Positions 45,217 through 54,495 of a stretch of 54,495 nt of DNA are shown one piece after another. Made by a program: the position numbers and the translations under genes. How positions within the stretch are numbered: the first letter of the stretch is position 1; each line of letters opens with the position of its first letter. Under the pieces are notes generated by a model, which did no database searches, had not been told where the DNA came from, and worked only from the letters and a program-made list of their open reading frames with translations. The stretch comes from Gryganskiella cystojenkinii (Eukaryota > Mortierellomycota > Mortierellomycetes > Mortierellales > Mortierellaceae), in NCBI GenBank assembly GCA_015852425.1, contig JAAAIG010000172.1, positions 1-54,495 on the forward strand, in the 5' to 3' direction.

Positions 45217-47532
45217 CTATTTTATTTCACACAAATGAGGATTGTCTGACCGCGGCTGACGTGGTCTCCATTCTTGAATCCGTTCGGTTTTTTGTTTGAG
45301 GAGCATGGATCCTTCGATATCCTGGACCCCAAAGACGGCATCGATCTCCTCCAACCGTTCCCTCAAGAGTGAGACCACAGGCTCGGAAAGTTTTCCTTCT
45401 GCGATCGTCCTATCCAAGGTGGTGTCGTCATTATTACTTTCGTTGATATATGTCTCGTCTGAGATATTTTGTAGATCCACATTGTCCCCGTTGTTCACGT
45501 CATCTTCCTCGACACGAGGAATGTACCCATAACTCGAGGTTGAGGGTTTATACCCATACACAGGTTGACGAATCGCGGCCTTGATCTTGTTCACTTGATC
45601 GTCTTGATACTGTTTCTCCGTCTTTGACCAGAGCCCCCAACCATTGAAGAGTCCGAGACGCGTGTACATCTTTGCCGAAGAAGCGAACAGAATCGAAGGG
45701 AGGACCACGATCTTGGCCAGACCACCAGAGTCCTTTATAGTTGATGGTGTTGATTCTGAGGAGGACCACGGTGACCAAAGTTGTTCACAGAACGAGGCTC
45801 GATGGTCGAATAGACAGGGTACTGTCGAGGAGTCGCTTTTCTCCTGCTGATCCTTATCTCCCGTTGTAGATGAGGAGGTTGAAGGCCGGATATATTTTAG
45901 GACAGCGGACGCCTTGGCGACGACAATGGAACTCCAGCAGGATTCGACTTGGAAGGGAAGTCGCTTCTGAAACCTGGAACGAGACTCTTCGTCAACGGTC
46001 TCTGGAAAGATTCCATCAACATGAAGCTGCCGTCCAGTGATGTCGCGAGTTACTGACTAATCATCCATGGGCAAGCTGCGTGAGTTGAGCTTTGTTCATA
46101 ATTGTTTTGGTCCAAGATGGAAAACGGCACAAACTTACATCGTCAAAGACAAACTGGGCCACATGACCTCCTCGATCCTTGCCCGGGAACTCCGCCGTAC
46201 TCTCAATAGGCATACGAATGTCCATCCCGCAGGTCAAATCTGCGTCTTGGAGATGACTCTGATAGACCAACTCCAGGATATCCTCGGCACAGGTTACCAC
46301 AGGATTCAGGAACACGATCCGATCAAACAACTCTTGTCTTTCTCTTTCCGTTTGTGGCTTGGAAGTTGTTCGCAGAAGTGGCTCCAATCCGATCTGCTGT
46401 ATCCTGGCCATGGTTTCAGGCGAACTCTGTCTTGAGGGTACTGTCGAGATCGTATAGGCCAAGTGCCCACGACTCTTCGTCTTAGAGGTTGTTGATTCAT
46501 CATGCAGACCATACTTCTTTTTCTCACAGCACTTTGCGCCGTCATCCTTCTTCTGGTCACCGTTGCTCAAAAAGTCTAGTTGACCCTCGTTCAACTTATC
46601 AAGAACCTTGCCGAAAAGCGACAACATGGCTCCTGTCGCATCTTGTGACCCTTCATCCACGATCGATAGTTGCACATTCTCGGGTCCCAGAACTGCAATC
46701 GCGTCCATGATTCGAGTCAAAAGATCGGGCAATACGGATTCTGCATCTTGAACCAAGAGAAAGAGTAAATATCGAGTTGGCGCGGCAGACGATGGTGGCT
46801 CAATGCCAGGCACGACCTCGACGTCTGATGGTTGTCGAACCTCCTTTTCTTCATTTTCTTGATCTGAGTCTCGATCGCGGATCGCCGTCACCTCCACAGT
46901 CTCCTTGCTATCGTGGCTGTTGTTGTTGTTGTTGTTGTTGTTAATGTTGTTGTTATAAGTTTTCAAGAGATCATTCGTGAGAAAAGAAAGTAAATGGGGT
47001 GGCAGGGATCCAGTACTGCACCGAGTTTTGATCAACTGGGTCCGGTTCGTGATCCGAAGGAGCGGAAGGGTCAAAGAGTCAAAGAGATCCGTGGTCTGGA
47101 GTAAACTGTTGGTCGAGACCAACAAGGGACTGTGGTTCCGTGATGCGTTGGCTTCCTGCATAGATGGTTCAAAGAAGAGTGTGAATAATACCGAAAAGAA
47201 CAGCGAAGGGTTTGGTTAGTGTAGAAGGACTTGGGGTGTTTTCTTTATCCTCCACGCCCAGGCGTTTTTGCTGTTATTATTGTTTTCTTGGTCCGCGCTG
47301 TCTGTAACAGTCCTATCACTATTACCAAAACTTTGAGGGCGATCCAGAGACAGACGAACCAGACAAAAGCGAGAAACCCTGTGAGTTGTTTTTGAGGGAC
47401 GGTCATTCGGTAGGGTTTCTCGTAAGTGTGATTCGACTCTAAGTCGCTGGAAGTATTACTCCGAAGGCCATCATTAGATTCTGCCGTGGTAGATGAGGGA
47501 CGTTGGCTCAAAGGTGTATATGAGACGGTCAT
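45217..47532 (-). CDS. CAP59/CMT1-type alpha-1,3-mannosyltransferase-like glycosyltransferase (GT69)
   Basis: Exons are 47532-47326, 47155-46139 and 46056-45217, joined in phase 0, giving 687 residues. A type II layout: about 50 cytosolic residues, a membrane helix (LTGFLAFVWFVCLWIALKVL), then the luminal catalytic part. Family features are TRYLLFLLVQDAESVLPDLL, DRIVFLNPVVTCAEDILELV, DADLTCGMD, TRDITGRQLHVDGIFPET, PFQVESCWSSIVVAKASAV, FCEQLW, KIVVLPSILFASS and a short Asn run. GT69 enzymes of basidiomycete CAP59/CMT1 type transfer mannose in capsule or glycan synthesis. The region between PENVQLSIVDEGSQD and the VFLN block carries an extra Lys/Ser-rich insert. The donor at 47325 is inferred from phase; a read-through frame also exists at the TM end. 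Acceptor and donor are both inferred for the first intron. Confidence 0.87.
46918..46950 (-). repeat. AAC-type triplet repeat coding an Asn run in the glycosyltransferase
   Basis: GTT triplets on the plus strand encode a run of asparagines, interrupted once by an isoleucine codon. It is a length-variable site within a linker. Confidence 0.85.
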
Positions 47533-48488
47533 GGCACAAAGTTGGTGTGTGGAAAATAAAAAAGAGAAATATATGAAAGTAAGGTGTTCTTTTTCTGATC
47601 GTTCGTTTCTTTCGTATTTTTTTTGGGAGACTAAGCAAAAATGGATCCGAAAGGCAAGGGTCAAGAAGGAGGAGGGGTTTTCTCTAGCTTATTCTTTTTA
47701 CCTTGCACCTCCTTGCAAAAAAGAAAGGGGAGAGAACGAGGGAAGATAGTGCAAAAAGGCAGAGAAAGGGGTGTTGTCAGACTTCGTGCAGGTTGGAAAG
47801 GAATCCTTGCCAAAAGAAAAAAAATGGTTGGTTCTTTGTTGCCCTGTGTTTGTCCAACTGGACTTGGCATTGAGAGCGCGGAGGAATGTCGCAACGGGGA
47901 AAAAAAAACTGTCAAGGATTTGGTGGCAATCAGGGAAATGATCCGAGAGCATGCTTCATCCGTTCCTGCACCTCTGTCAGTTGCTGGATCAAAGGAATGC
48001 GAATCGACAGCCCAGATAGCGAGATCCCTTTCACTCTCTCTCATTTACCATCTCCTCCTCTCTTCCACTATATCTTGCTCTTGTCATTGTTATGGGCCCT
48101 TTCTAAAAGAAACCATGTCCCTTCCTTCCTCGACCTGCAACTTGACTCCTTCTCCATAACGGCCCGATTCTTGTACAACAATTGGCCAATCGATGACAAG
48201 AATAACCGGTCGACAGCCGCTGAGATCAAGTCGAAGACAGTGATAACGTCACTGTCGACATGTACTTTGAGGCACGCCATCCGAAGGAGAAGAGCCGACA
48301 GGATCCAAATCAACATTCTCCTTCTGAATTGGTCCCTTTTTAGAGAATTGATCGCACAATATTTATTCGGTATGCACATCAAACAGTCAACATCCAATGG
48401 TTCTAAAGGCTACCCCCCTGAACTTGTATTGAATGGCAAATCCTGCAGCCGTCGATGTATTCAATGCAAGTAAGCTAGTAAGCCATGA
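47533..48488. other. Intergenic upstream of the glycosyltransferase gene, no gene supported
   Basis: About 1 kb with the glycosyltransferase promoter at the left. An open frame at 47886-48473 looks like a chance frame, although its second half has mixed composition and might belong to the decayed gene that follows. Confidence 0.35.
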
Positions 48489-49075
48489 CTGCTCCTAGCA
48501 GTTGAACTGGACCGTGACAGGCAACGTTACCCGCCTGATTTAAAACTCGCAGCACTCGTCACGGAGATCAACTACGAATCGTGCTGTCTCGCCAATATCC
48601 TTTCCTAAGCCAACTTTAAAGGAGAAGAGATGTCCACACTGACATGGAAGGCGACCGAACACGTTTCAAAAAAACAAAAGTCTGTGAGTGATCGAGATGG
48701 AGAGTTTGTCAAGGTCCTTTTCGACAACATTCAGAGTTTTATGAACAAATACGACTACAATATCGGCACTCCTTATAACAATGTCAAGCCGGAAACCCAG
48801 ACCAAAAGAGCCACCGCGAGTAACCCGGTAACCAAGACTGCAACGACCCCCATCCTTTAACCCTGTCCGTCTGAAGAAAGGCCATGCGATCTTTTCGGTT
48901 ACGGACACCGACACATCGAGCTTTATGACGAACCGCGATCATGGGCCTGGTACAAAGATATTTCGTTCTGCAATGCGGTCTCGTGTACGCTCAGTTCGAT
49001 TCTGAAGGCTCATCTATGACGCTTTCTCGAATTTGTAACAGCTGTGCGCGACTCTGTAATTGGCAAGCAAGCTCT
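48489..49075 (+). pseudogene. Decayed protein-coding relic of unknown family
   Basis: One reading frame stays protein-like across about 590 bp but is broken by stop codons near 48606, 48858 and 49017. Segments in that frame are RQRYPPDLKLAALVTEINYE, a 76-codon stretch opening with MSTLTWKATEH (48630-48860), LFGYGHRHIELYDEPRSWAW, and RFLEFVTAVRDSVIGKQALL. Composition is balanced, unlike the Ser/Phe-rich chance frames nearby. I do not recognise the family. A short real gene of 76 codons at 48630, or an unrecognised multi-exon gene, are the alternatives. The frame runs to a few bases before the foldback element. Confidence 0.4.
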
Positions 49076-49099
49076 TTTATCGTGATAAATCATGTGCTG

Positions 49100-49460
49100 A
49101 AATACAGAGTGAGTGAGTCTACCTCTCAGAATACCTTAGTTTCCTTTAGATTTCGTTTCATTCATTAAAGCCTACTCACTTCTTTGTCTTATCCCTTTTC
49201 TGACTATGCCACCATTATCCTTGTATACTCTGTTATGTCTTTATCCTGTTCACTGTTTTTCTTGTCCACTTCCGATTACCCGCTCTCGCGCCTATCTGAC
49301 GTCCGTTCAAACTTTAGAAGTAAGGGCGACCAGAGATAACAAAATATACAAGGGTAAAGGTGGCATAGTCAGAAAAGGGATAAAACAAAGAAGTGAGTAG
49401 ACTTTAACGAAGGCCTATAGGAAACTAAGGTATTCTGAGAGGTGGATTCTCTTTGTATTT
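49100..49460. mobile_element. Foldback/MITE-like element with ~110-bp inverted arms
   Basis: Left arm 49121-49240 and right arm 49332-49443 are complementary over most of their length, with a perfect 25-bp outer core (49121-49145 against 49419-49443) and further matching blocks such as CTACTCACTTCTTTGT and TATCCCTTTTCTGACTATG. The left arm has about 9 extra bases near 49163-49175. The loop is about 91 bp and carries no open frame. Weak pairing extends outwards to about 49100 and 49460. No transposase is present and no clear target-site duplication is visible. A MITE or a non-autonomous foldback element is the best reading. Confidence 0.75.
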
Positions 49461-49716
49461 AAATGTATTCGAGAAGAAGCATAGCGATAGTTCTGGAAGC
49501 ATCGGTGGATGCGTAATGGTTGCGGAAGAGGCCTCCGATGCTTGCGCAATAGCTTCGATGCTGCGTAGAGTAAGACGTGTAACCATGGAGCATCCCGAAG
49601 CATCGATTAAACGAGTCACGTGGCTTGCAACACTTTTGTTTGGGGTTTTTAAATTTGGTTTCCTTTTTTTATCATTATTCATCCCTCTTTCTCCCTCCTC
49701 TTGTATCGTTCCCACA

Positions 49717-50478
49717 ATGAGTCTCTTATTGAACGAGAGCTATTTTCCAGCATATAACATGCTCCCCCCGGACGAGAACACGATAATGTACTGGATGCAA
49801 CTCTACCAGTCGGGTGTCGCTCCACCCTCCACCTGGCAAGAGTCCATGGACCGCCTAAAAGGGCATCAGTGGTCTTTCATGTCCGAAATCTCAGATAACC
49901 ACTATGCCGGCGGTGGCGGTATCATCGAGATGACCAACAGTCCAAACAAGACCCCTCAAGGTGCCCCTATTCCCGCGATCGACTACAACCCTTCACCGAC
50001 TATCGTCCGAGGTGACCGTTCGCTGAAAAAAGTCGATGTTCTGGACAGGAACGGTACCAAGGTCCCAGTGTTTTTCCGTCATATCCCTGGCACTCTGGAC
50101 TTGGCCCTGTTGAAAAAGGGCCATTCGCTCTTTATCCGCAATGCTTTCCAACACTGGAACGTCAATGTCTCGACGGGGGAGAAGGAATACCAGATCCATA
50201 CCCATGTGCCGGACATGGTGATCGTTCCGACCACGATGGCTTCGATCCTGGCCGCGCATCGGTCCCAGGCTCCGGAAAAGACCTGTGCGGTCTGTGCCAA
50301 GCCCTGTACTCAGTGGTGTGGAAAGTGTAAGAAGGTGTACTATTGTTCTGGAGCCTGCCAAACCGGTCACTGGAACGACCACAAGGCCCAGTGCCGAGTA
50401 CTTGTTCAAACGGCAAAGATCACAGAGTTCGACTACAACACTGTCCCGACAAATCGTCATCCTCCTCGCCTCATGTAA
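49717..50478 (+). CDS. MYND-type zinc-finger protein
   Basis: An intronless gene of 253 residues. The start is the ATG at 49717 (MSLLLNESYFPAYNM) in a typical CCCACA-ATG context; the upstream in-frame sequence is not protein-like. The MYND finger sits near the C-terminus: CAVCAKPCTQWCGKCKKVYYCSGACQTGHW followed by KAQC, with the family's Cys/His spacing complete; it binds proline-rich peptides rather than DNA in known members. The N-terminal two thirds is a globular region (TKVPVFFRHIPGTLDLALLKKGHSLFIRNAF) without a recognised catalytic domain such as SET. The foldback element lies about 260 bp upstream and may affect the promoter. Function beyond protein binding is unknown. Confidence 0.88.
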   Translation: MSLLLNESYFPAYNMLPPDENTIMYWMQLYQSGVAPPSTWQESMDRLKGHQWSFMSEISDNHYAGGGGIIEMTNSPNKTPQGAPIPAIDYNPSPTIVRGDRSLKKVDVLDRNGTKVPVFFRHIPGTLDLALLKKGHSLFIRNAFQHWNVNVSTGEKEYQIHTHVPDMVIVPTTMASILAAHRSQAPEKTCAVCAKPCTQWCGKCKKVYYCSGACQTGHWNDHKAQCRVLVQTAKITEFDYNTVPTNRHPPRLM

Positions 50479-51279
50479 AAAGATATTGAAGAACATCTTT
50501 GATATTACCCTTTCGTTTATCCACAATACAATTGCAACTCCTCCACCTCATGACGACATGATGAATGGCTGTGAATTAACATTTGTTTAATTTCGATCGC
50601 GAGAAGCTCTTTCATTGCAGCTTAAAATATTGGTGGCAAACCGTACAGGCGTCTTTTAACCTCGCGTCGTTGTTGTCTGTTTGCGTCACTCAATGTTTCT
50701 GGATTCTTCAAGCTGTCACTGGACCGGAGCCTGTGGAAAAATATGGGTCTGTTCTCTCGATTGTTGAAGTGACACTGGGCATTTGTGTGTCAAGTGGTCG
50801 TTATCAACTATATCGGATCAAGTGTGCCATCGACACCAGCGTGATTCCTTGGCGAGCGACAGCGGATCTAGATCCAGACCTACAGCCCTATGATTACTTG
50901 GACACCAACATACTCAAGGTCGGATCGACTGTACCCTAAAGCCAACGAGGGGAATTTTCGATGACGGTAACCATCTTCCGGTAAATGCCCGATTGATCAT
51001 CAGAAAGTGTCCAAGACGAGCAACAAGAAGAAAAAATCTGGTCAAAACGGCGACAAGAAACGACTCCCCCCCCCCCCCCCCCTTTTTTTTTTTTTTTTGC
51101 ATTTATTGTTGGAGAGCTATTGTACAAAGTGATGAAAGAGGGAAGAAGGATTATTTACCAGAAATGTGAATCCCCATCGATTACAGAGCTCTCGTATGGG
51201 GAATCATGACGTTTCTGGTGGTCTATGATTATACACTAACAAACTTGATATGAAAAAAATGAGCGAATGGCAGGGGGGG
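50479..51279. other. Intergenic with a start-less open frame and a C17-T16 tract
   Basis: An open frame at 50586-50939 has no ATG but a balanced composition (VEVTLGICVSSGRYQLYRIK, DLDPDLQPYDYLDTNILKVG). It could be the last exon of an unseen gene or another relic. A run of 17 C followed by 16 T lies at 51066-51098. Confidence 0.4.
51066..51098 (+). repeat. C17-T16 homopurine/homopyrimidine tract
   Basis: A polypyrimidine run able to form a triplex or to slip; its exact length may be an assembly estimate. Confidence 0.8.
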
Positions 51280-54200
51280 TTATGATTGGAGAGCTGCTGG
51301 GGCAAGAGTCGGTGACGACGCAGAAGGCGACAACACCACATCTCCAGCGCTAGGTAAAGGGACCTCCGAGGCTGCCCGGATCGTGGTCGCGGCCGTTGGC
51401 GTGGTTGAAGAGGCCTCGAGCTGTTGTTGCAACATTGTGATCTGCTGTTGCTGTTGATGGATATGGATCTGCATCTTTTCCAGTTGATACATCATCGAGT
51501 TTTGCTTGTCTTGTTCTACACGGCGGTATTCGTCAATCTGACCAAGGTAATCACGCATAATGTGCAATTCATTCAGAATCTCGCGGTACTGGGGTGAACT
51601 CGAGCCCGAGGACAATGACGAGGCCGAGGGTTGATGCTGATGATGCTGCGGGTGCTGGTGAGCGTGAGGATGAGCTGGTGGTGGTGGTGGTCCATGTGAG
51701 GGATGATAAGGTGGGGCGTCATCATATCCTGGGGCTGCTCCTGGAGGAGGATATCGCTCGAGCTCCATACCGTGAACAGATACGGACCGCGGAGAGGGCG
51801 CGTATGACATGTGACCCCCTGGTCCAACAGCAGCACCACCATTGCTATTCGTTCTAGCGTGCTTAACTGGTCGACGATAGTCATTTACAGTAGTGTCGAT
51901 GGAATCTCCCTGCGAGTAATGACGAGCATGTCCCATCCGATGGGATTGACCATGACCGACTGGAGCAGGGAATGCACCACGCGAGTGTGAAGAGGGAGGC
52001 GAAAGAGGGCGCGGTGGCAACATGGAAATACCGCCTTGTTGTTGTTGGTTCCAATAGCTGTTGGTTCCAGATTCGCTTGTGCCTCTCTTCTCGGGTCCAG
52101 GACCGGCACCGGCGACCGCAGTGGCTGCACTTGCCAAGGATCGCAAACCACCATTCTTGGACTCGAATCCGGTGTCGCTCTCCCAAGCCATCGCTGAAGA
52201 GGAAGATGTTGATTGGTAGGGCAGCTGATGTTTCGGGTACGATTTCGTCCGATCCGCCGAACTATGACTGGAAGGTCGATACTCAGCAGACACTGCAGAA
52301 GAAGTGGTGTTGACGGGGTTACGAGGTCGACCTCTCTTTGCAGGGGAGGTCATTGTGGCTGAGGAAGATCCGCTGATGCCAGCCGAAGGCAAAGGAGGAG
52401 AAAGCGAAGATGTAGCCGCGTTTGGGAATTCGTCCTTGGTCTCACGTTTACCTCGACGAGATTGGTGGGCTTGTTGCTGCTGATGATGTTGCGGTTGTTC
52501 CGATTCGCTTCTCGAGACCATGTCCTCATCCTCGTCCAGTTCATCTCGTTGATCTTCCATAAGTTCGTCCTGTTGGCCCATTTTACTCTCGGCCTCGCCG
52601 TCATCGTCCTGGTCCTCGGAATCCGACATGAGTGAAGCGCTGTCCTCATCATTCGAGTTGCAACCCTCGCCCTCATCCAGAGCTCCGGGTCCCTGACCGG
52701 CGTTCCTCATGAGCTGGATGACCTGCTTGACGAGATCATCGTTCGCTTCCCGCATATCCTCGGGGATATCGCCCTTGTACATCCTCTCCCGGAGCTGGTA
52801 CGGCTTTACCATCCGGTTGACTCTTCGGATACATTGACGGGCATGGACCTTCATCTTGAGTGCGTCTCGGACATCCTCCCAAGCTTTGGCGACCTGTCCA
52901 ACCTTCTGAGCAAATGGGTTCAACCGGATCGTCTCTACCAGCAGTTGCTTGTCCGTGTCCTCGGATCGATACCGGCGTTTCTTCTGCATCCGTTTCAAGG
53001 CCTGGGGTTGATTCATCATCTCAAACAGTTGTTCCAATAACCGTTTCTTGGTCGCCTGTTGCGCTTCGGTACCAATGGGCCGATCCCGTCCGCCGATACT
53101 GGCTTGGATAATGTTGTCGAATCGTCTGGAGCACGTTCGGGCTCGGATCCCTTGTTCACGTGAGATGGATTCCCATGCCTGGGTGGTTTTACGGATCGCA
53201 CAGTTGAAGGGGTCATGGTTGAGAACCGAACTCAACAGACTGATCTGGACATCGATTGGGAGAGGTCCTTTGGGGGTGCCTCGAGCGGATTGGATTGGGA
53301 ACGGGGTCACCGCCTCCTTCTTGATCGGTGAGGTCACTTGTGAGGACGACGAAGATGACTGTGGCTGTGGCTGTTGTTGATTTTGATACAAATGCTGTGG
53401 ATGAGAGGAAGATGAGCTTTGTCTGGACCCGGGTTCATCTTCGGTCGGATAGTGCTGCAGCTGTTGCTGCAAGGGTCTAGATGCAAGGGCCGGGAGACTA
53501 TCCTGCGAGTGAGGTCGATGGGTTGAGGCATGGCTCTGCTGTTGTTGTTGAGGTGCAGAAGGTGGAGGCAGAGGTGACTGGCGTTGATGATGAGGATGGG
53601 TACCGTACTCGTTGTTGGTGTATTGATAAGGTCCTGCACCACGGTGATAACCCTGATCAGCGATCATCTGATGCTGAGAATAGGAAGGATGCTGTTGTTG
53701 TCCTGAAGAGGGGTGACGGGTCCCTCTTCCTCCTCCACCTCCGCGAAGATATTCTGGGTGGTCTTGATCTGAGTACCCTTCTGAATCCGAGTCGAGATGA
53801 TGATGTCGTTTGGTGGGGTAAGCGCCTCCAGCTGGAGCAGGGGATCGATGTGATCTAGGCCCTGACAAGGATGAGGAAGAAGGATGAGGGATGGGCGCTG
53901 CGGAGGCAGAAGAAGAGGAGTGCATGGGTGATAGGGGATGGGATAGATGTTGTTGCTGGGGATGAGGATGATGGTGAGACGGGGAGGTGGGCGAAGGGAC
54001 AAGATAGGAGGAAGAGGAGGTAGAAGAAGAAGTAACAGGAGCAGGAGCAGGAGGGAGAGAGGAATTGCCCAGAGTAGGAGAGGAACGGGGTCGAACGGCC
54101 AATCCCTGACGGCTAAAAGGGTTTGTTGTTGTTGTAGTGGTGGTGGTGATACAAAAAGAAAATGTAGATGTAGAAGTGGAGGTTTTGATATAAATCGCAG

Positions 54201-54457
54201 AGTGGTGAGGTGGTGGTGGTGGTTGGGATGGATGAGACCCTTGAGAGCCAGCGATAGAGATAGCGGCAGCGGCAGCGGCGGCGGAGGAAGGACCCGAGGG
54301 TGAAGACGGCCGAGACCGAGACCAAGATGAAGAAGACCCCGAGGGTCCCCTGTTATTAGCGTAATACTCTTGCTGTTGATGTTGATATGAAAGCTGATAT
54401 GGATCTTGCCGTTGTTGTGAATGGTCTTGATGCGAATATTTGTGATGATGGCCCTGG
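51280..54457 (-). CDS. Large low-complexity AT-hook protein with duplicated SANT-like module, 5' partial
   Basis: The exon begins at an acceptor at 54458-54459 and the first exon lies beyond the right edge, so the N-terminus is missing; 1058 residues are visible. Order: a Gln/Ser/His/Pro-rich segment; module A (53253-53014) and module B (52959-52708), each about 80 residues with D....LL, (D/N)PF, AWE, a Cys followed by RR and a Leu-rich end; a Ser/Glu/Asp acidic stretch; an AT-hook KRGRPRNP at about 52313-52342; more Ser/Pro/Gly/His-rich linker; and a C-terminal coiled coil (LNELHIMRDYLGQIDEYRRV and a Gln-rich helix). AT-hook plus tandem helical modules suggests a chromatin or transcription regulator that dimerises. 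I recognise no named family. Poly-Gln and poly-His runs are frequent. Confidence 0.82.
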
Positions 54458-54495
54458 CTAAAGGTGCAGAGAGACAACAAGACGCATGATTGTTA

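Noticed and set aside
47886..48473. 195-codon plus-strand open frame
   Set aside because: The first half is chance sequence. I could not link the second half to the decayed gene without inventing a splice.
1..54495. CRISPR arrays, operons, ribosome binding sites and tRNA genes
   Set aside because: The window is eukaryotic with spliced genes; no regularly spaced repeats and no tRNA box B-like motif were found by eye.

Overview
This window is nuclear DNA from a fungus. Almost every gene is cut by short GT...AG introns, and the products include ER N-glycosylation, replication factor C, cyclin L, SDE2, a YANK-type kinase and a CAP59/CMT1-type glycosyltransferase. Glutamine-, histidine- and serine-rich linkers, AT-rich intergenic DNA with long T and A runs, and divergent compact promoters fit an early-diverging filamentous fungus of the Mortierella/Mucoromycota type. 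That placement is inference from gene style, not from a search. I saw no tRNA, rRNA, CRISPR array or prokaryotic feature.

Layout. 1-2552 (+): 3' part of a four-helix membrane protein with a long Gln/Ser/Gly tail. 2862-4125 (-): zinc-independent MDR oxidoreductase. 4795-6579 (-): ALG7/DPAGT1. 7495-10381 (+) and 10709-12837 (-): two convergent amino-acid transporter genes (APC permease and AVT-type carrier). 13616-15918 (-): secreted S10 serine carboxypeptidase. 16313-19970 (-): STK32/YANK-like kinase. 21649-24692 (-): kelch-repeat protein. 25817-26742 (-): DUF1761-type membrane protein. 27146-28832 (+): RFC clamp-loader subunit. 29005-30868 (-): paraoxonase-like protein. 32245-33524 (-): SDE2. 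33820-37376 (-): 1106-residue membrane-anchored amphipathic-helix protein. 38104-39563 (-): cyclin L. 40080-41609 (+): F-box-like protein. 41989-42914 (-): CYSTM protein. 44211-45080 (+): mitochondrial-type Ohr/OsmC peroxidase. 45217-47532 (-): CAP59/CMT1 glycosyltransferase. 48489-49075: decayed gene. About 49100-49460: foldback element. 49717-50478 (+): MYND zinc-finger protein. 51280-54457 (-): 5'-truncated AT-hook protein with a duplicated helical module.

Gene structures were built by matching splice phase across exons by hand; most totals close in frame. The order is that of an ordinary fungal chromosome arm, with unrelated housekeeping genes side by side and no operon logic. The pieces most worth a second look are: the long LEA/apolipoprotein-like helix protein; the AT-hook protein with a duplicated ~80-residue module; the foldback element beside a decayed gene; a perfect hairpin inside a carboxypeptidase intron; an apparent 4-nt micro-exon in the permease; a GC-AG intron in the kinase; and a frame-neutral 60-nt cassette exon in the first gene.
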